From positions 1-16,949 of the forward strand of contig MNZY01000181.1 in NCBI GenBank assembly GCA_001873845.1: a stretch of 16,949 nt of DNA, written 5' to 3'. This stretch comes from Candidatus Altarchaeum sp. CG2_30_32_3053 (lineage in GTDB: Archaea > Altiarchaeota > Altiarchaeia > Altiarchaeales > Altiarchaeaceae). This document shows, in pieces, positions 1 to 7,363 of the stretch. The translations under genes were made by a program, and so were the position numbers. Below the pieces are notes generated by a model. The model saw only the letters and a list, made by a program, of their open reading frames with translations, was not told the DNA's origin and did no database searches. How positions within the stretch are numbered: position 1 is the stretch's first letter; each line of letters begins with the position of its first letter.

Positions 1-128
1 TAAAATAATATTTTGGAAAAATTTAAATTATTAAATGTAGAAATGAATAAATATAAATAAAGGTAAAATAAATTTATCCGGGTTTGTTTCTACCGCAGAT
101 TATTATACGAAATTTTTAATTCAAAACA

Positions 129-246
129 TATAGTGAAAATTTCAACTTTTGATTATTTATTTTGAACATCAATATTACATATTATGATTTGAAGAATAAA
201 TATGGACAAAAACAATATTATCAAAAGATGTCAAAATGACTATAAT
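129..246 (-). repeat. Inverted-repeat arm L', partner of 13610-13727
   Basis: This 118-base stretch aligns without gaps to the reverse complement of 13610-13727 with about three mismatches by hand alignment. It contains no convincing ORF. With its partner it brackets the whole RNase P and CODH/ACS gene block, about 13.4 kb, in opposite orientations. No transposase is visible next to it, so it may be a non-autonomous element, a remnant, or a duplicated intergenic sequence. The rest of 1-279 is AT-rich and shows no gene. Confidence 0.88.
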
Positions 247-249
247 TAA

Positions 250-262
250 ATTTTTAAATTTT
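250..262 (+). promoter_or_regulatory. TATA-like box of rnp3, leaderless style
   Basis: The A/T-rich sequence TTTTTAAATTTTG is centred about 25 bases before the ATG at 280. No Shine-Dalgarno sequence precedes the ATG. In archaea a TATA box this close to the start codon implies a transcript that begins at or next to the ATG. The surrounding DNA is very A/T-rich, so chance matches are common. Confidence 0.35.
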
Positions 263-279
263 GCTGAAAATTTTACCTA

Positions 280-1185
280 ATGACAACTTATGATATATTT
301 AAAAAGGAAAACCATGCAGAAATTTTAAATTTTTCAAAGGAATTTGACATTCCTGACAGAAAAGGAAAGAACAGAAAGAGAGTCGTCATCTTTCTGGAAA
401 ATTTTGAGGAAAATAACGGCAGAAAAGAAGATAACGAAGATAGCAGCAGAGAAGAAATCAAAGGCAGAAAAAAAATTTTAAGTGGATTAATGTTTGAAAA
501 ATTTTCTATTGAAAACATAAGAAGAAATCCTGATAAAATAATATTTTGCGGCATTACAAGGAGCAAAGACATTAAAAGTAAAGATAGTAAGGATAGTAAA
601 GATAGTAAAGATAGTAGGGACAGTAAGGACAGTAAAAATAGTAAGGACAGTAGGGAAAGTAGGGACAGTATGGACGGTATGGACAGTAGAGACCGTAAGG
701 ATAATAAGGACAGTAAGGATAATAAGGACAGTAAGGATAGTAAAGAGATGTCAAAATATAATGAAATTGATGTTATCATAGTCAGCGAAATTATGGATAA
801 GACATTATGTAAAAATATGTGTAAAAATTTTATCTCGCTCGCATTCAGTTTTTCAGAAATTTTAAATTCCGGAGGAATGCAAAGAGTAAAGAAACTCGCA
901 ATTATGAAAAAGAATTTTCTTATGGCAAAAAAGTATAAGATTAATTACATTGTTTCAACATTTGCAGGCAGCATATCTGAATACAGGCCCGCAGAGACAC
1001 TGATTGCCTTTGGAAAAATTTTGGGAATGAGCAACGAGGAAAGCAGGAACGCGGTAAGCAAAAATTTTGAGAATATAATTAAGAAATTTAATGACAGAAA
1101 TGATGAAAATTTACTTACAGACGGATTACGGGTGCTGAAATTTGGGGAGGTCTGGAGAGAGAAGAAAAAATACGGATATCATTAG
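280..1185 (+). CDS. rnp3: RNase P protein component 3 (Rpp30 family) with tandem-repeat insertion
   Basis: Probable protein subunit of archaeal RNase P, which trims the 5' leader of tRNA precursors. The C-terminal half matches the Rpp30/Rnp3 TIM-barrel family: a strand IDVIIVS (residues 163-169), a block aligning with the family's conserved FSLRPLL region (AFSFSEIL, 188-195), then AKKYKINYIVST (216-227) and the family signature YRPAETLIAFGKILGM (235-250). The N-terminal half is more divergent but fits the expected alternation. Residues about 95-157 are a hydrophilic Lys-Asp-Ser repeat tract inserted between the strand IIFCG (87-91) and IDVIIVS, where relatives have a short helix. This makes the protein about 301 residues instead of the usual 210-240. 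The reading frame stays open through the repeat, so the gene is probably intact. Placement before the CODH genes may be incidental. Confidence 0.82.
   Translation: MTTYDIFKKENHAEILNFSKEFDIPDRKGKNRKRVVIFLENFEENNGRKEDNEDSSREEIKGRKKILSGLMFEKFSIENIRRNPDKIIFCGITRSKDIKSKDSKDSKDSKDSRDSKDSKNSKDSRESRDSMDGMDSRDRKDNKDSKDNKDSKDSKEMSKYNEIDVIIVSEIMDKTLCKNMCKNFISLAFSFSEILNSGGMQRVKKLAIMKKNFLMAKKYKINYIVSTFAGSISEYRPAETLIAFGKILGMSNEESRNAVSKNFENIIKKFNDRNDENLLTDGLRVLKFGEVWREKKKYGYH
577..747 (+). repeat. 9-nt in-frame tandem repeat in rnp3, 19 units
   Basis: Nineteen consecutive units related to AGTAAGGAT, encoding mostly Ser-Lys-Asp with Ser-Arg-Asp, Ser-Met-Asp and Asn-Lys-Asp variants. The unit length is a multiple of three, so the rnp3 frame is preserved. 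The reverse strand also stays open here (Leu-Ser and Tyr-Pro repeats), which is only a by-product of the repeat. Confidence 0.95.
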
Positions 1186-1341
1186 GTTCAGAAATCATGA
1201 AAATGTAAACAGGTTGTTTATTCAGATTTATCAGATTTATCGGTATTTAATTCTAAATTTAATTCTAATTTTTTAATCCATAATATTTGATATTTTTTAA
1301 TAATTAATTTTCATTTAAAAGCAAAATTCATTTAAAATAAG

Positions 1342-3303
1342 ATGCCTTCAAAAATTTTATTCCGGCTAAAGAAAAAGCAGGAAAAAGGAATGGCAGGATT
1401 AAAGGATGAATTAAAGGACGAAACAAAAGAGGTTGTCGTCAGTGATGAAGAAATTTCTGCAAGGGAATCCTTATTAACTATTGCTGCAAAGAACGATATA
1501 GCAGTTTCAAATTTCTGCAACGGGAGAGGAAGGTGCGGAAGATGCAAGATAATAGTTGATTTGAAAGAGCAGGAAAAGTTAGAGATGAACAAAGAAATGA
1601 TGTTAAAGTCCTTAAAGCAGGAACAGATTTTAAACGGATATATTCTTGCCTGTATAGCGTTCCCAAAAGATAATACAAATATTGAGGTTATTGTTCCTCC
1701 GGAGTCCATTGAGTCAAAATACGAAGTGCTGAGCGGAAAGGTGATAAAAATTACGGATAAAGAAATTTCTGGCGAAGTAGGAGTGGCAGTAGATATTGGA
1801 ACAACAACAGTGGCAACATATCTTGTGGACTTATCAGACAATGGTGTTGTCGCTTCGGAAGGTAGTTATAACGGACAGGTCAGATTTGGGGCAGATGTTA
1901 TGACCCGGATGAATTATATTATTGAAAATAAAAACGGCGAGACATTCCTACAGGATGCAATTGCATCAACAATAAATATTCACATAAAAAATTTATCTGA
2001 AAGGAAAAAATTCCAGAAAATTTCAAAAATCGTTGTTTCGGGAAATACTGTAATGACTTATTTATTTCTCAAAAAAAATCCGCTGGAAATCAGGGACGGT
2101 GCTTATGACAATCCAAATTTTAAGAAAACATACATCGTTAAAGGAAGCGACGTCCATTTAAAATACGGTGCCGAAGATGCGGATGTTTATTGTGTTCCTG
2201 GACTCGGAAATTATGTCGGAGGGGATATTACATCAGACATTATAATTTCTGAAATTTTTAAAGCTGCTCAAATTTGTCTTGTAATAGATGTGGGGACAAA
2301 CGGAGAGGTTGCATTGGGAAATAAAGAATGGATGGCGGTCTGTGCGACATCGGCCGGACCAGCTTTTGAAGGTGGGGAAGTTCGATGCGGGATGAGGGCA
2401 ATGAAAGGTGCAATTGACCGTCTGAAGATAGAAAATCACAGCAAAGATGTTATTTACAGAGTTATTGAAAATACCCATCCAAAAGGAATATGTGGAAGCG
2501 GATTAATTATTTTAATTGCAGAACTGATGAGAAATGGATTAATAGATACAAGCGGGAAATTTAACAAGAATCTGATGAAAGAAACAGAACGGCTCAGAAA
2601 GTCAAAATTTTATGAAGAACAGGGGCAGGAAATTTATGAATATGTTGTTGTTTATGGCAATGAGACAGAAAACAGAGAGGATATTGCGATAAATGAAAAA
2701 GACATTGAAAATTTAAAATATACAAAGGCGGCAATATTTTCAGGAGTTATGACCCTGCTGAGGAATACAGGCGTCCGGTTTGATGAAATATCCCGGATTT
2801 TTGTTGCCGGCGGATTTGGAAATTTTCTTGATTTGGAATCAGCAATCTTGGTCGGATTATTTCCCGATGTTGAAAGAGAAAAGTATAAATTTATAGGAAA
2901 CGGTTCATTAGATGGAGCATATAAGCAGCTGGTTGACGGGAACGCTATGAAGACAGCAGAAAACATTGCTTTGAATGTAACTTATGTTGACTTATCCAAA
3001 GACGGAAATTTTGTTGATGAATACAGTGCTGCTTTATATTTCCCGCACAGCCGGCCGGGTTTATTTCCGACATGGAAAAATTTTGAAAATAATCGGGAAA
3101 TAAAGGAGATAGAAATTTTGCATGATAAAGAAATAAAGGAGATAAAAGAAATAAAGGAGATAGAAATTTTGCAACCCAAAGAAACAAAAATTGTGGCAAT
3201 TGGCAGGGAAAAAGAAAGACAGACAAAAATTTTAACAGAATCAAAGATGTTTAGGATTGAGGGATTTAGGATAGAAGGGGACGAACTTGACATTGAGATT
3301 TAA
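1342..3303 (+). CDS. ATP-dependent corrinoid reductive activase, RACo/ASKHA type with 2Fe-2S domain
   Basis: Probably restores oxidised Co(II) corrinoid to Co(I) on the CdhD/CdhE protein using ATP and an electron from its iron-sulfur cluster. The N-terminal ferredoxin-like domain carries C59, C65, C68 and C104 (CNGRGRCGRC plus a later Cys), a plant-type 2Fe-2S pattern. The large domain has ASKHA (actin/Hsp70-like) phosphate motifs: DIGTTT at D151, DVGTNGEV at D316, the AGPAFEGGEVRCGM segment, and VAGGFGNFL near G490. Length is close to bacterial RACo/AcsV, about 630 residues. The last 70 or so residues, after SRPGLFPTW, are a charged Lys-Glu-Ile extension not expected in the family. The start could instead be M17, since residues 1-16 are basic and unlike the domain. 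It lies in the same direction as, and just upstream of, the corrinoid protein genes, which supports the role. Methanosarcina RamA is a related activator but has C-terminal 4Fe-4S motifs instead. Confidence 0.85.
   Translation: MPSKILFRLKKKQEKGMAGLKDELKDETKEVVVSDEEISARESLLTIAAKNDIAVSNFCNGRGRCGRCKIIVDLKEQEKLEMNKEMMLKSLKQEQILNGYILACIAFPKDNTNIEVIVPPESIESKYEVLSGKVIKITDKEISGEVGVAVDIGTTTVATYLVDLSDNGVVASEGSYNGQVRFGADVMTRMNYIIENKNGETFLQDAIASTINIHIKNLSERKKFQKISKIVVSGNTVMTYLFLKKNPLEIRDGAYDNPNFKKTYIVKGSDVHLKYGAEDADVYCVPGLGNYVGGDITSDIIISEIFKAAQICLVIDVGTNGEVALGNKEWMAVCATSAGPAFEGGEVRCGMRAMKGAIDRLKIENHSKDVIYRVIENTHPKGICGSGLIILIAELMRNGLIDTSGKFNKNLMKETERLRKSKFYEEQGQEIYEYVVVYGNETENREDIAINEKDIENLKYTKAAIFSGVMTLLRNTGVRFDEISRIFVAGGFGNFLDLESAILVGLFPDVEREKYKFIGNGSLDGAYKQLVDGNAMKTAENIALNVTYVDLSKDGNFVDEYSAALYFPHSRPGLFPTWKNFENNREIKEIEILHDKEIKEIKEIKEIEILQPKETKIVAIGREKERQTKILTESKMFRIEGFRIEGDELDIEI
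3097..3173 (+). repeat. In-frame Lys-Glu-Ile repeat in activase tail
   Basis: A 26-nt stretch at 3097-3122 (beginning GAAATAAAGGAGATAG) is repeated exactly at 3148-3173, with further GAAATAAAGGAGATA copies between them. It encodes the KEIKEIE-rich tail of the activase. Confidence 0.85.
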
Positions 3304-3345
3304 ATTTTTTAATAAATTTCAAATTAAATTTATATGATTTTAAAA

Positions 3346-3690
3346 ATGTCTGGCGAAGCGAAAAAAACAGAGAAAAATATTGATGGCAATATAGAAAGCA
3401 GCATTGAAGAAAGCGATTACGGGATTAAGAAAAATCTGAACGCGTATTGTGACATTAAAATTAAAAATTTCAATGTCAGGATGGGAAAAATACATTTAAA
3501 ATTTCCCGTTGAACTCACTCAAAAAGCCGTTATTGAAAAAACAGCAGAAAGTGAAAAAGGAAGCAATGAAAAAATTTTAAAAGGCGGAAATGAGATTGAA
3601 TTAAAAAATGTTTCCCTGGAACATGGCAATATGAGAATTAGCATTCCGCAATTTGTTCAGGAAATAATTTCATCAAAGAGAAAGCAGTAA
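3346..3690 (+). CDS. Stand-alone CdhD N-terminal-domain-like protein
   Basis: A protein of about 114 residues that aligns with residues about 31-107 of the CdhD encoded downstream. Shared blocks are IKIKNFNV/IKFKDFRI, HLKFPVELTQKAVIEK/EVIFPSFHAQKALLEK, ILKGG/LMKGG and ISIPQFVQEII/VTVPSFVQQII. It lacks the TIM barrel of CdhD, so it cannot bind corrinoid in the usual way. It may mimic or compete with the CdhD N-domain in contacts within the ACDS complex, or it may be a duplication product. The start is uncertain: ATG at 3334 would add MILK. I prefer 3346 because TTTAAAAATGTCT matches the start context of the neighbouring genes (MSEKAE, MAEKKEE). The N-terminal 30 residues are charged and low-complexity. 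Confidence 0.7.
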   Translation: MSGEAKKTEKNIDGNIESSIEESDYGIKKNLNAYCDIKIKNFNVRMGKIHLKFPVELTQKAVIEKTAESEKGSNEKILKGGNEIELKNVSLEHGNMRISIPQFVQEIISSKRKQ

Positions 3691-3751
3691 AACCAACAAG
3701 GAGCGATACAGATAAAAAATAAAACGCAAAAATTTTTTAAAACGAAAAAAT

Positions 3752-4033
3752 ATGGAAGGAAATGAAATAAAAGGAAATGAAATAAAAGGAAATGAAATAA
3801 AAGGAAATGAAATAAAAGATGTTGCTGATGCAAAAAAGTACAACGATTTAGGTATTTCAGATACTCTAAGCAGCAATTTTGAAAAAGCAGAAAAAGAATT
3901 TAGAGAATCAATAAAAATGGATCCAAATCTTGCAGAACCGCACGGGAATTTAGGGATATTATATCTGCGAATTGGGAAGAAAAATGATGCAGCGGAAGAA
4001 ATTTTAAAAGCAAAGGAATTATTTAAAAAATAG
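3752..4033 (+). CDS. Small TPR protein with GNEIK repeat at the N terminus
   Basis: A 93-residue protein. Residues 3-22 are four copies of Gly-Asn-Glu-Ile-Lys. The remainder forms about two tetratricopeptide helices pairs: a segment ending FEKAEKEFRESIKMDPNLAEP and then HGNLGILYLRIGKKNDA followed by a terminal helix. The sequence NLAEPHGNLGILY is a clear TPR signature. TPRs are protein-protein contact modules, so a scaffold role beside CdhD is possible but unproven. The gene lies between the CdhD-N-like gene and cdhD on the same strand, with gaps of 61 and 70 bases. Confidence 0.65.
   Translation: MEGNEIKGNEIKGNEIKGNEIKDVADAKKYNDLGISDTLSSNFEKAEKEFRESIKMDPNLAEPHGNLGILYLRIGKKNDAAEEILKAKELFKK
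3758..3817 (+). repeat. 15-nt in-frame tandem repeat, 4 perfect units
   Basis: Four exact copies of GGAAATGAAATAAAA directly after the first two codons of the small TPR gene. They encode Gly-Asn-Glu-Ile-Lys each time. Each unit contains an in-frame-looking ATG in another frame, so the translation start depends on the leader context. Confidence 0.95.
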
Positions 4034-4103
4034 ATGAGGGCAAAGGATGTTAAAATCTGCGATATACTTTTGGAAAACATAAATTAAAATAAACAAAATT
4101 CAA

Positions 4104-5537
4104 ATGGCTGAAAAAAAAGAGGAAAATGTGGAAATTACATTGCTCGGAGAAGAAGAAAATAAAAATATACTTGAGAAGATATTGAAGAGCAAGGCAAAAA
4201 TAAAATTTAAAGATTTCCGGATTCTCGCCGGTGATGTGGAGGTTATATTTCCTTCGTTTCACGCACAAAAGGCACTGCTTGAAAAATCAGCAGGTAAAGA
4301 AAAGGCAATTCTTGAGCAGTTAATGAAGGGCGGAGGAGCAATGACAATTGAGGACTTTGAAGTAAGGGGTGAAGAACTTGAAGTAACCGTTCCTTCCTTT
4401 GTTCAGCAGATTATAACTGCAGGACTTGGCGGAGGAATGGGAATGCGGGGCGCATATTCAGTAGGGGCAATTGAAAAAATGCTTGAATTTAAATTTGATG
4501 TTTCAAAAATTACTGAAAAATATCCGATGCAGATATCAGAGGTGACATTAGGGGCAACGAGAACAGAAGGGGGAAGCAGGGAAAGTGTTGTCCAAATCGG
4601 CGGGGAAACAACGATGCCGTTTTATTTCTTTGAAGGTGCACAAAAAAACAAGTCCGTAATTTCTAATGATGTATTTGACATGCCCGCAGGGGTTCCGAAG
4701 GTTGTCCGGGACCGTTTTAAAATAGACAATAAAACAGATAAAGAAATAATGGCGGATGCGGGAGAATGGGCAAAATTCAGGGTTGAAAAAAGTCATGCGA
4801 AGGTAGTAACTATCCATTTAATCAGCACTGACCCGAATGTTAAAGACGCAAGTGTTCAGGATGCGATGAAGACAATTGCCCATATATTACAGTCGGTTAA
4901 AGTTCCGGTTGTTGTCGGCGGTTCTGGAAATCCTGTAAAAGATCCGTTAATATTTAAAGAAGCGGCAGAGATGTTTGCTGGAGAACGACTATTGTTTTCA
5001 ACAATCAGCGGCGATATGGAATTTGAAGATGTCTCCAAAGCATGTGTCAGGTACGGGCATAATGTCGGAACGCTTGTTTCAATGAATCCTGATGATATGA
5101 GGCGTCTGAACAGCAGCATATTAAAGGCAGGACTGCCGAGAAACCAGTTAATAATGGACCCATTTACAGCAGGAGTGGGTTACGGAATAGAATATTCAAT
5201 TTCTTCACTGGAAAGATGTCGTCTGGCCGGATTGTTAGGCGAGAAATCACTTGCCGTTCCGATAATATCAGCAACTTCAAATGTATGGGCGGCAAGAGAG
5301 GCATGGAAGAAAAATGAAGAATGGGGACCAAGAGAACAGAGGGGGCCGTTATACGAGTCAGCGACCGGGCTTGTAGCTCTGTTGTGCGGAGCAAATATAT
5401 TTTATTCACTGGATGTGCTGGCTATTGAAGTGTTAAACAGGATTATTGATTACACTCACGAATTAAGCGAAAAGAGTGAAGAAGGTAAAGATAAAGAAAA
5501 AAGGAAAAATAACTATCTTTCGTGGATTAACGCGTAA
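4104..5537 (+). CDS. cdhD: ACDS corrinoid iron-sulfur protein delta subunit CdhD
   Basis: Small subunit of the corrinoid iron-sulfur protein, which with CdhE passes the methyl group between tetrahydro(methano/sarcina)pterin and acetyl-CoA synthase. Residues about 31-107 are an N-terminal domain that is duplicated in the gene upstream at 3346. A Gly/Met-rich linker (GLGGGMGMRG) follows. Residues about 130-450 are the TIM barrel, with family blocks VTLGATRTEGGSRESVVQIG, TTMPFYFFEG, VFDMPAG, VVVGGSGNPVKDP, NQLIMDPFTAGVGYGIEYS and AREAW. The barrel matches bacterial AcsD and archaeal CdhD. The charged C-terminal tail after about residue 450 is extra. The ATG at 4104 follows AAATTCAA without a Shine-Dalgarno sequence. 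Identity is secure, although the exact acceptor pterin is not visible. Confidence 0.93.
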   Translation: MAEKKEENVEITLLGEEENKNILEKILKSKAKIKFKDFRILAGDVEVIFPSFHAQKALLEKSAGKEKAILEQLMKGGGAMTIEDFEVRGEELEVTVPSFVQQIITAGLGGGMGMRGAYSVGAIEKMLEFKFDVSKITEKYPMQISEVTLGATRTEGGSRESVVQIGGETTMPFYFFEGAQKNKSVISNDVFDMPAGVPKVVRDRFKIDNKTDKEIMADAGEWAKFRVEKSHAKVVTIHLISTDPNVKDASVQDAMKTIAHILQSVKVPVVVGGSGNPVKDPLIFKEAAEMFAGERLLFSTISGDMEFEDVSKACVRYGHNVGTLVSMNPDDMRRLNSSILKAGLPRNQLIMDPFTAGVGYGIEYSISSLERCRLAGLLGEKSLAVPIISATSNVWAAREAWKKNEEWGPREQRGPLYESATGLVALLCGANIFYSLDVLAIEVLNRIIDYTHELSEKSEEGKDKEKRKNNYLSWINA

Positions 5538-5540
5538 AAA

Positions 5541-5756
5541 ATGGAACAAGATGAAGCATTAGTTGTATTTCAGGGAAAGAGCATCAGAAGAATATGGCAT
5601 AATGATGAATGATATTTTTCTGTTGTTGATGTGATTGAAGCACTTACTGATAGTCCTCAACTCAAAATATATTGGGCAAAAATGAAGGATAGCGATAAAG
5701 AAATATCTCAATCATTCCTTTTTTGGGAACAGTTGAAATTGTCACCCTTCCTTTAA
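5541..5756 (+). pseudogene. Degraded BRO-family (phage antirepressor N-domain) gene fragment
   Basis: Starting at ATG 5541, three bases after cdhD, the frame reads MEQDEALVVFQGKSIRRIWH-NDE, then TGA at 5610-5612, then YFSVVDVIEALTDSP and ...SFLFWEQLKLSPFL before TAA at 5754. The phrases FxGKxIRRIWHNDE-W-YFSVVDV and the later LKL block are characteristic of the Bro-N domain in phage and mobile-element antirepressors. The stop falls exactly where relatives have Trp, so one G-to-A change (TGG to TGA) explains it. The rest of the domain and the C-terminal part are missing. TGA ends other genes here, so readthrough is unlikely. It marks past mobile-element activity between cdhD and cdhE. Confidence 0.75.
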
Positions 5757-5783
5757 TACAAATATAAAAATTTAAAAATTTAA

Positions 5784-5795
5784 CCTTATAAATTT
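5784..5795 (+). promoter_or_regulatory. TATA-like box of cdhE
   Basis: CCTTATAAATTT lies with its centre about 27 bases before the GTG at 5817. It is the clearest TATA candidate in this gap and suggests that cdhE has its own, leaderless transcript downstream of the BRO remnant. Confidence 0.5.
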
Positions 5796-5816
5796 TAATC
5801 TTTCAAAAAATTTAAA

Positions 5817-7211
5817 GTGGCACGACTTAGCGCATTACAACTTTATAAATTACTTCCGAAAACAAATTGCGGAGAATGCACCGAGAAAACATGTATGGCA
5901 TTCGCCATGAAACTGATGGAAAGAGGTGTAAAGGCAGAGCATTGTGTGCAGTTAAAAGGAGACAAACTAAAAAAATTAAGAGAAGTTATCATGCCACCTG
6001 TGAGAGAGGTTGTGCTTGGAAAAGATGCACAGGAAATTACCGTTGGCGGAGAAGAAGTCCTATATAGGCATGATCTTAAATTTTTCAATCCCACAGCAAT
6101 GATGCTTGATATCAGCGACGCAATGGATGAAAACACCGTTAAAAGCCGTATTGACTTTGTCCGGAATTATAAGTACGAAAGGGTTGGAAAAATTTTAAAA
6201 ATAGATGGAATTTGTATAAGATGTGCGACAAACGATAAAGAGAAATTTTTAAAGACAGTAAATAATGTTCATCAGAATTTTGACAAAACAATAGTATTAT
6301 GTACTCTGAATCATGAAATTATGGATGCTGCCCTTGAAATAGTAAAAGACAAAAGGCCTTTAATTTATGCGGCAACCCTTGCCAATCTTAAAGAGATGTT
6401 TAAATTAGCCAAAAAGTATGATTGTCCACTGGCAGTTCATTCGGAAAATATAGATGAAATCGGCTCAATGACAAAAACCCTCACCGGTGTGGGATGGACA
6501 GATATTGTTATTGACCCTGGATTTGACTTTGAAAATTTATCATCCACTATCAACAAACTTGAAATTTTAAGAAAGGCAGCACTAAAAGGCATTAAGGAAT
6601 TTTCTTTTCCCGTGATGATTTCAACGGTCGGATTAAAAAATTTAAATTTTGGAGAGAACGCAGCGGTTTTTGAGGCATTGTCAATTTCGCTCTGTTTGGA
6701 CAGATTTGTTGGCCTGATTACATTTCATTTTAATGAGTTCTACAGCGTTATGGAGACACTTACATTGAGGATGAATATTTATGCTGACCCAAGAGTAAAT
6801 CCGACAACAGAGCCGAAAATTTATACTATCGGAAACCCAGATGAAAACTCACCAGTACTGATAACTTCAAATTTTGCCCTGACATATTTTGCCGTTGCAG
6901 GGGATGTTGAAAGTGCAAAAATTTCCTGCTATCTGCTGGTTATTGATACAGAGGGACTGGCGGTTCTTGTTGCTCTTGCGGGCGGAAAATTAACAGCGGA
7001 TAAAATAAAAGAAGCAATGGATAACAGCAAGGTTGAAAATCTGGTAAAGCACAGAAAACTCGTTATTCCAGGATATGTCGGAAGGATAAAAGGTGCAATA
7101 GAGGATGCAACAAACTGGGAAATTCTGGTTGGTCCGCAGGACTCAGGGGGCTTGGGTGATTTTTTACGGAAAAACTGGACAGAAGGCGGACTGGAAGTAA
7201 AAACAAAATAG
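5817..7211 (+). CDS. cdhE: ACDS corrinoid iron-sulfur protein gamma subunit CdhE
   Basis: Large subunit of the corrinoid iron-sulfur protein. It binds the 4Fe-4S cluster and the B12 cofactor that carries the methyl group. The N-terminal cluster motif is C18, C21, C26 and C43 in KTNCGECTEKTCMAFA. A TIM barrel follows (about 90-320) with blocks FFNPTAMMLDISD, PLAVHSENIDEI, TDIVIDPGFDFENL and FPVMISTVGL. The C-terminal corrinoid-binding domain runs from about residue 335 to 464 and ends with the family block LVIPGYVGRIKGAIEDATNW and ILVGPQDSGG. Length of 464 residues is normal. It begins with GTG at 5817, because the frame has no suitable ATG before the cluster motif. It works as a heterodimer with CdhD. 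Confidence 0.95.
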   Translation: MARLSALQLYKLLPKTNCGECTEKTCMAFAMKLMERGVKAEHCVQLKGDKLKKLREVIMPPVREVVLGKDAQEITVGGEEVLYRHDLKFFNPTAMMLDISDAMDENTVKSRIDFVRNYKYERVGKILKIDGICIRCATNDKEKFLKTVNNVHQNFDKTIVLCTLNHEIMDAALEIVKDKRPLIYAATLANLKEMFKLAKKYDCPLAVHSENIDEIGSMTKTLTGVGWTDIVIDPGFDFENLSSTINKLEILRKAALKGIKEFSFPVMISTVGLKNLNFGENAAVFEALSISLCLDRFVGLITFHFNEFYSVMETLTLRMNIYADPRVNPTTEPKIYTIGNPDENSPVLITSNFALTYFAVAGDVESAKISCYLLVIDTEGLAVLVALAGGKLTADKIKEAMDNSKVENLVKHRKLVIPGYVGRIKGAIEDATNWEILVGPQDSGGLGDFLRKNWTEGGLEVKTK

Positions 7212-7363
7212 AATAAAGAACAAGTTAATGAAGGCGGATAAAGTGGAAATTTAAATTTGTGGTCGCATTTTGCTCTCATGTTGAAGAGGTTGGGATAAAA
7301 GCAAAAATATTTAAATTAATCGTAACAAATTTAATCAATCTCAGTCAAAAAACATAAGAAAAA

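Noticed and set aside
288..779. Minus-strand open frames rich in Leu-Ser and Tyr-Pro across the rnp3 repeat
   Set aside because: They exist only because the 9-nt repeat keeps several frames open. The plus strand has the conserved Rpp30 motifs on both sides of the tract.
4034..4087. 17-codon ORF between the small TPR gene and cdhD
   Set aside because: It has no recognisable motif, is very short, and lies where the cdhD promoter should be.
5610..5612. TGA in the BRO fragment read as tryptophan or selenocysteine
   Set aside because: TGA ends other genes here (cdhA at 13130-13132, the HAD gene at 15085-15087), no selenocysteine element is evident, and the BRO frame is truncated anyway, so decay is simpler.
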